From an uncultured Monoglobus sp. (GTDB lineage Bacteria; Bacillota; Clostridia; Monoglobales; Monoglobaceae), in NCBI GenBank assembly GCA_947628795.1, contig CANRBF010000008.1:62001-126000 (forward strand): a DNA stretch of 64,000 nucleotides. Direction: 5' to 3'. Both the position numbers and the translations under genes were made by a program. Of the stretch, positions 61,255-64,000 are shown piece after piece (the stretch's first letter is position 1; the number at the start of each line of letters is the position of its first letter). Below the pieces are notes generated by a model, which did not search any database, was not told the DNA's origin, and saw nothing but the letters and a program-made list of their open reading frames with translations.

Positions 61255-62130
61255 TTATCCGTGTGAGAATGTATCCTTATGCGCAATTCTCTTTAAATAT
61301 ATTTGGTCGCCGTAATCCTTTTCACCCGGCACGCCCACGGCGTCGGCGCGGCAGCGCTGACAGTGGCGGAACACGTCTATATACTTTTCCGCTTTTTGTC
61401 TTGCGCCGTCTACCTCAACGCAGGAAGGCGCGCGGCAGTCCGACAGTTCGTGCTGCGGGATAAGCGGGATTATGTTATATATCGACGCGCCCGCCTCGCT
61501 TACCGTTTTTGCTGTTTCCTCTATGTGACCGTCGTTTATTCCCGGAACAAGCACCGTGTTTACTTTAACGGTAATGCCCGCCGCGCTAACCAGCCGTATG
61601 CCTTCGAGCTGATTTTTAATAAGTATCTCAGCGGCCTCGACGCCTGTATAATGTACGCCGTGATAAAGGATGCCGCCGTTTAATTTCGCTTCGATTTCCG
61701 GGTCTACCGCGTTCACCGTGACCGTCAGTGAGTCTATTCCCGTTTCTATTATTTCCTCCGCCTTTTCCGGCAGGAGCAGTCCGTTTGTGCTCATACATTT
61801 AATGATTTTCGGAAACTTCGATTTAATTAATCCGAAAGTCCTGAGCGCGCAGTCCGTGGCGAGAGTGTCGCCGGGGCCCGCTATTCCCGCAACGGTAATA
61901 TCGGGACACAGCTCCAGTGATCTCGCGATCACGTCTACCGCCTCCTCCGGTTTTATCACCGTTGAGGCTACACCCGGACGTTTTTCGTGATCGTTTATTT
62001 TTCTGTCGCAGAACTTACATTCAATATTACATGTCGGACTTATCGGGAGATGTATTCTGCCCGTCTGTCCCTTTTTACCCAAAGCGAAACAGGGATGCTT
62101 TGTCGTAAGCTCTTCATAGCTTATTGCCAT
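61255..62130 (-). CDS. nifB: NifB-like radical SAM protein
   Basis: 291 residues, NifB core without the C-terminal NifX domain. Radical SAM cysteines 34/38/41 in 'SPTCNIECKFCDRKIN', N-terminal 'TKHPCF' with Cys14, 'GIAGPGDTLA' SAM-binding loop, and the C-terminal cluster-binding 'LSDCRAPSCVEVDGARQK' and 'HCQRCRADAVGVPG', typical of short NifB enzymes of anaerobes. NifB builds the carbide-centred Fe8S9C core used by nitrogenases. Its start overlaps the end of the NifX-like gene by 10 bases. Presence of NifB implies that the component-1-like protein uses an FeMo-co-type core rather than a tetrapyrrole. Confidence 0.93.
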   Translation of the reverse strand: MAISYEELTTKHPCFALGKKGQTGRIHLPISPTCNIECKFCDRKINDHEKRPGVASTVIKPEEAVDVIARSLELCPDITVAGIAGPGDTLATDCALRTFGLIKSKFPKIIKCMSTNGLLLPEKAEEIIETGIDSLTVTVNAVDPEIEAKLNGGILYHGVHYTGVEAAEILIKNQLEGIRLVSAAGITVKVNTVLVPGINDGHIEETAKTVSEAGASIYNIIPLIPQHELSDCRAPSCVEVDGARQKAEKYIDVFRHCQRCRADAVGVPGEKDYGDQIYLKRIAHKDTFSHG

Positions 62131-62462
62131 TCGTCACCGCTCTCCTTAACTAATTTATTTAATACCGCGCTTATGGGAAAGGGCGCTTCGTAAACCTCAA
62201 AGCCGCGGCTTTCCATAAAGCCCGCCGCGCCTTGACCTATACGGCTTACTAATATCACAGAGCAGTCGGATAAAGCCTTTGCCGTATTTTCAAAGCCGCT
62301 TTCCTCGTGCGTCCCCATATTACAGCAAGGCGCTATATTTCGCTTTTCTATATATTGAAATTCTCCGTCACGAAGCTCAAATATCAGAAAAGAATCCGCT
62401 TTCCCAAAGTGCTTGTTGATGATCTTGCCGTCGCTGCTCGCAACGGCGGCTCTTATTGTCAT
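62121..62462 (-). CDS. NifX/NafY-like iron-molybdenum cofactor-binding protein
   Basis: 113 residues, a single dinitrogenase iron-molybdenum cofactor-binding domain: 'RAAVASSDGKIINKHFGKADSFLIFEL', 'YIEKRNIAPCCNMGTHEESGFENTAKALSDCSVILVSRIGQGAAGFMESRGFEVYEA'. Such proteins carry NifB-co or the finished cofactor; the fused NifX domain of long NifB proteins is here a separate gene, overlapping nifB by 10 bases. His-Phe-Gly-Lys at 'NKHFGKAD' and the 'CC' pair are the likely cluster contacts. It follows an attenuator-like terminator at 62492-62542. GAGGAAGG precedes the ATG. Confidence 0.88.
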   Translation of the reverse strand: MTIRAAVASSDGKIINKHFGKADSFLIFELRDGEFQYIEKRNIAPCCNMGTHEESGFENTAKALSDCSVILVSRIGQGAAGFMESRGFEVYEAPFPISAVLNKLVKESGDEWQ

Positions 62463-62491
62463 ATACCTTCCTCGCGATCATATATTCCAAA

Positions 62492-62542
62492 AAAACAAAA
62501 AACCGTCTTGCGTACCGCTTCATATTAAAGCCGCAAAACAGT
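62492..62542 (-). terminator. Attenuator terminator between DUF2292 gene and nifX-like gene
   Basis: Minus-strand stem ACTGTTTTGCG (62542-62532) with CGCAAGACGGT (62512-62502), an inner GCTT/AAGC hairpin, then TTTTTTG followed by T7. It overlaps the 3' arm of the small hairpin at 62540-62563, so the two are mutually exclusive. Confidence 0.7.
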
Positions 62543-62563
62543 CTCTGATTTTTTCAGTCAACT
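62540..62563 (-). promoter_or_regulatory. Antiterminator-like hairpin, copy 2 (before nifX-like gene)
   Basis: Minus strand: AGTT pairs with GACT, bulge GA against A, CTGA pairs with TCAG, loop of five A. Copy 1 at 62943-62968 has the same geometry with CTAA/TTAG, a compensating A-T to G-C change. The 3' arm is shared with the terminator at 62492-62542. Confidence 0.65.
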
Positions 62564-62714
62564 ATTTTATTCGTATTTTTTCCTGCCGTTCGATCTGAAC
62601 GACCACTCCGTCCTGTATCACCAGTGTTACGGAGCCGTAACCTGTTTCATTAATTATCTTTTTTGTTTTATCAAAAACATCATCCAAGCTGTTTTTTCTT
62701 TTTTCACCGCTCAT
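62562..62714 (-). CDS. DUF2292 (YezD-like) small protein, 50 residues
   Basis: A 50-codon gene: GAGG eight bases before the ATG at 62714, product 'MSGEKRKNSLDDVFDKTKKI' continuing with 'GYGSVTLVIQDGVVVQIERQE'. The core 'YGSV-LVIQDG-VVQIE' is the DUF2292 signature; in B. subtilis and others members (YezD) are linked to sulfur assimilation genes. It is the first gene of the nitrogenase-like operon and its stop codon TAG overlaps the start of the antiterminator-like hairpin. Role unknown; possibly a small regulator or sulfur carrier. Confidence 0.8.
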   Translation of the reverse strand: MSGEKRKNSLDDVFDKTKKIINETGYGSVTLVIQDGVVVQIERQEKIRIK

Positions 62715-62804
62715 TTTAAAAACCTCGCCATCTTAATTATTTGTTCAACATAATACACATTCGTTTCATCGCGCTCATCTCCGTTCCCGATAAAATTGTA
62801 TTCA

Positions 62805-62833
62805 ATTTTAAAAGCTTCTCCCGCTTTTGTCAA
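62805..62833 (-). promoter_or_regulatory. Promoter of the minus-strand nitrogenase-like operon
   Basis: TTGACA (62828-62833), 17-base spacer, TAAAAT (62805-62810) on the minus strand; transcript begins near 62798, about 85 bases before the DUF2292 gene. Confidence 0.7.
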
Positions 62834-62905
62834 TAGAGCGGATACTGAATAAATTTTAAAGTTTTTATATATTAAAATTTTTAAAAATTATTCCCTTTGC
62901 CGATG

Positions 62906-62934
62906 TTGACAATTTTTTTCGCGTGGTGTATTAT
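62906..62934 (+). promoter_or_regulatory. Promoter of the nitrogenase component-1-like gene
   Basis: TTGACA (62906-62911), 17-base spacer, TATTAT (62929-62934). The transcript would begin near 62941, so the antiterminator-like hairpin is at its very 5' end. Confidence 0.8.
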
Positions 62935-62942
62935 ATGCGTTA

Positions 62943-62968
62943 AAGTCGACTAAACATATTAGAGACTT
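62943..62968 (+). promoter_or_regulatory. Antiterminator-like hairpin, copy 1
   Basis: AAGTC pairs with GACTT, bulge GA against A, CTAA pairs with TTAG, loop ACATA. The 3' arm is also part of the terminator stem at 62962-62995, so only one structure can form. Same design as copy 2 in the divergent operon. Confidence 0.65.
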
Positions 62969-63004
62969 GTCCGCGTATTTTACCGGACGGGTCTCTTTTA
63001 TTTT
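62962..63004 (+). terminator. Leader terminator before the component-1-like gene
   Basis: 12-bp stem GAGACTTGTCCG (62962-62973) with CGGACGGGTCTC (62984-62995), including two G-U pairs, then TTTTATTTTATT. It lies between promoter and start codon, hence an attenuator. Confidence 0.8.
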
Positions 63005-63039
63005 ATTCGAATTATATCAGAAAGGAAAGGATCAAGCTA

Positions 63040-64000
63040 ATGAGTACAGTTAATTTGAAAACGCCCGAAGTGTCGGTACGCGAAATTCGTCTCGGCTCAA
63101 TTACGGGATTTCAGGGAAGCGCATCCGAGCTTTTGGACTGCGTCGGATGCGGAAAACTAAAAGATAAGAAACGTTCTTTTTCACAGTGTCTCGGCTGCTC
63201 GACGTCAAACGCCGCCTGCACCACGATCCTTATTCAGGACGCGGTAACTATCAGCCACGGACCTGTCGGCTGCTCGACATGCCTGCATGAGTTTGCTTTT
63301 ACATACCGCGTAAACGCGCCGCTGCGCGGCGTGGACAGACCGACGCAGCGCAGGGTTTATTCAACCAATCTTGAGGAAAAGGACACGATTTACGGCGGAG
63401 CCCTAAAGCTTGAAAATACAATTCGGGAAGCGTATAAGCGTTCAAAGCCGAGCGTAATTTTTGTGCTGACCACCTGCGCCGCGGGCATTATAGGCGACGA
63501 TGTGGAGAGCGTTACTAACTCATTGGAGGATGAACTGGGCATTCCGATCGTGGCGATCTTCTGCGAGGGATTTCGTTCCAAAATGTGGACGTCCGGTTTT
63601 GACGCGGGCTATCACGGTATCGCGAGAAAACTGATAAAGCCCGCCGAAAAAAAGCGTAATATAATAAATGTAATAAATTTCTGGGGCAGCGACGTATTCA
63701 ACAAATGGTTCAACCGATTCGGCTATGAGGCAAATTATCTCACGCCGTATTCGACATACGAGACCATACAGCATTCCTCCGAGGCGGCGTGCACCGTTCA
63801 GGCGTGCGCGACATTAGGCTCGTATCTCGCGACCGCGCTCGATCAGGAATTCGGTGTTCCGGAGCTTAAAAACTCACCGCCCTACGGTATAGCGCAGACC
63901 GAAAGATGGTTCAGAGAGCTGGGCCGGCTTATCGGCAAGGAAGATGAAATAGAGGAATTCCTGAAAGAGGAAAGAGAAAAATATATGCCCCAAATTGAGG
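63040..64000 (+). CDS. Nitrogenase component-1-like subunit (NifD/NifE family), 3' end outside window
   Basis: 320 residues visible from the ATG at 63040 (AGGAAAGG upstream). P-cluster ligand positions are kept: Cys50 or Cys53 in 'SQCLGCS', Cys78 in 'HGPVGCSTC' and Cys146 in 'VLTTCAAGIIGDD'. The cofactor cysteine of NifD (275) corresponds to Cys256 in 'QACATLGSYLATALDQEFGVP'. An extra 'CVGCGK' (34-37) precedes these. It should therefore hold a P-cluster and a NifB-type cofactor. It diverges from the NifH/NifB operon, both leaders sharing the same attenuator element. Sulfur-metabolism context favours a methylthio-alkane-reductase-like role over N2 fixation; the partner subunit would lie beyond the window. 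Confidence 0.88.
   Translation, partial: MSTVNLKTPEVSVREIRLGSITGFQGSASELLDCVGCGKLKDKKRSFSQCLGCSTSNAACTTILIQDAVTISHGPVGCSTCLHEFAFTYRVNAPLRGVDRPTQRRVYSTNLEEKDTIYGGALKLENTIREAYKRSKPSVIFVLTTCAAGIIGDDVESVTNSLEDELGIPIVAIFCEGFRSKMWTSGFDAGYHGIARKLIKPAEKKRNIINVINFWGSDVFNKWFNRFGYEANYLTPYSTYETIQHSSEAACTVQACATLGSYLATALDQEFGVPELKNSPPYGIAQTERWFRELGRLIGKEDEIEEFLKEEREKYMPQIE

Noticed and set aside
62413-62598. Plus-strand frame over the attenuator region
   Set aside because: It runs through the terminator stem, has no ribosome site and is opposite the start of the nifX-like gene.

Overview
The window looks like chromosome from an uncultured gut-type clostridium (Bacillota, class Clostridia, probably near Oscillospirales or Christensenellales). 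The reasons are strong AGGAGG-type ribosome binding sites, TTGACA/TATAAT promoters with 17-base spacers, U-tailed intrinsic terminators, BspA-type leucine-rich repeats, a CotJC-type manganese catalase, DUF2752/TM2 proteins and many two-component and XRE regulators. Core genes such as ilvD, pst and dinB are GC-rich. Two stretches (about 12.7-19.5 kb and 22.2-25.4 kb) are clearly more AT-rich and look acquired. I see no tRNA, rRNA or CRISPR array.

Layout. 1-7.5 kb: end of an unknown gene, a small RNA, and two exported proteins (a transglutaminase-like protein and a giant LRR protein) sharing one C-terminal module. 7.8-12.5 kb: XRE regulator, HAD phosphatase, patatin lipase, flavin reductase and ilvD. 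12.7-19.5 kb: an island with an OmpR-type two-component system and a coupled operon of small alarmone synthetase, GT8 glycosyltransferase, an unannotated 58-residue protein and an FtsH paralogue. Both island promoters carry the same repeat exactly 11 bases before the -10. 19.5-25.4 kb: TfoX-like protein, an ABC exporter of the immunity type, then an accessory run (HigBA, DUF3781, lone antitoxin, P-loop kinase, unknown 227-residue protein) with repeated leaders and terminators. 25.4-38 kb: a second copy of the small RNA, a GH3 glycosidase fused to a rhodanese domain in an operon with an aldo/keto reductase and an acetyltransferase, an AraC regulator, DNA polymerase IV, a secreted stalk-domain protein, manganese catalase and a GH105 hydrolase. 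38-45.3 kb: an XRE/ImmA pair and a complete pstSCAB-phoU-phoP-phoR operon whose PstS is circularly permuted. 45.3-52 kb: a second ferredoxin-type aldo/keto reductase, an ECF sigma/anti-sigma pair, a histidine kinase with a solute-binding lipoprotein, DUF2752 and TM2 proteins.

52-64 kb holds the most interesting system. A minus-strand operon (DUF2292, NifX-like, NifB-like, NifH-like, cysteine desulfurase, cystathionine gamma-lyase/synthase, cysteine synthase) lies back to back with a plus-strand nitrogenase component-1-like gene cut by the window end. Immediately downstream are a rhodanese-TtcA fusion, a second cysteine synthase and two regulators. The company of sulfur-amino-acid enzymes suggests a nitrogenase-like reductase acting in sulfur salvage (compare methylthio-alkane reductase) rather than ordinary nitrogen fixation. 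Both divergent transcripts carry a small hairpin of identical geometry, with a compensating base-pair change, overlapping an intrinsic terminator. This looks like a shared, apparently undescribed attenuation element controlling both halves of the system.
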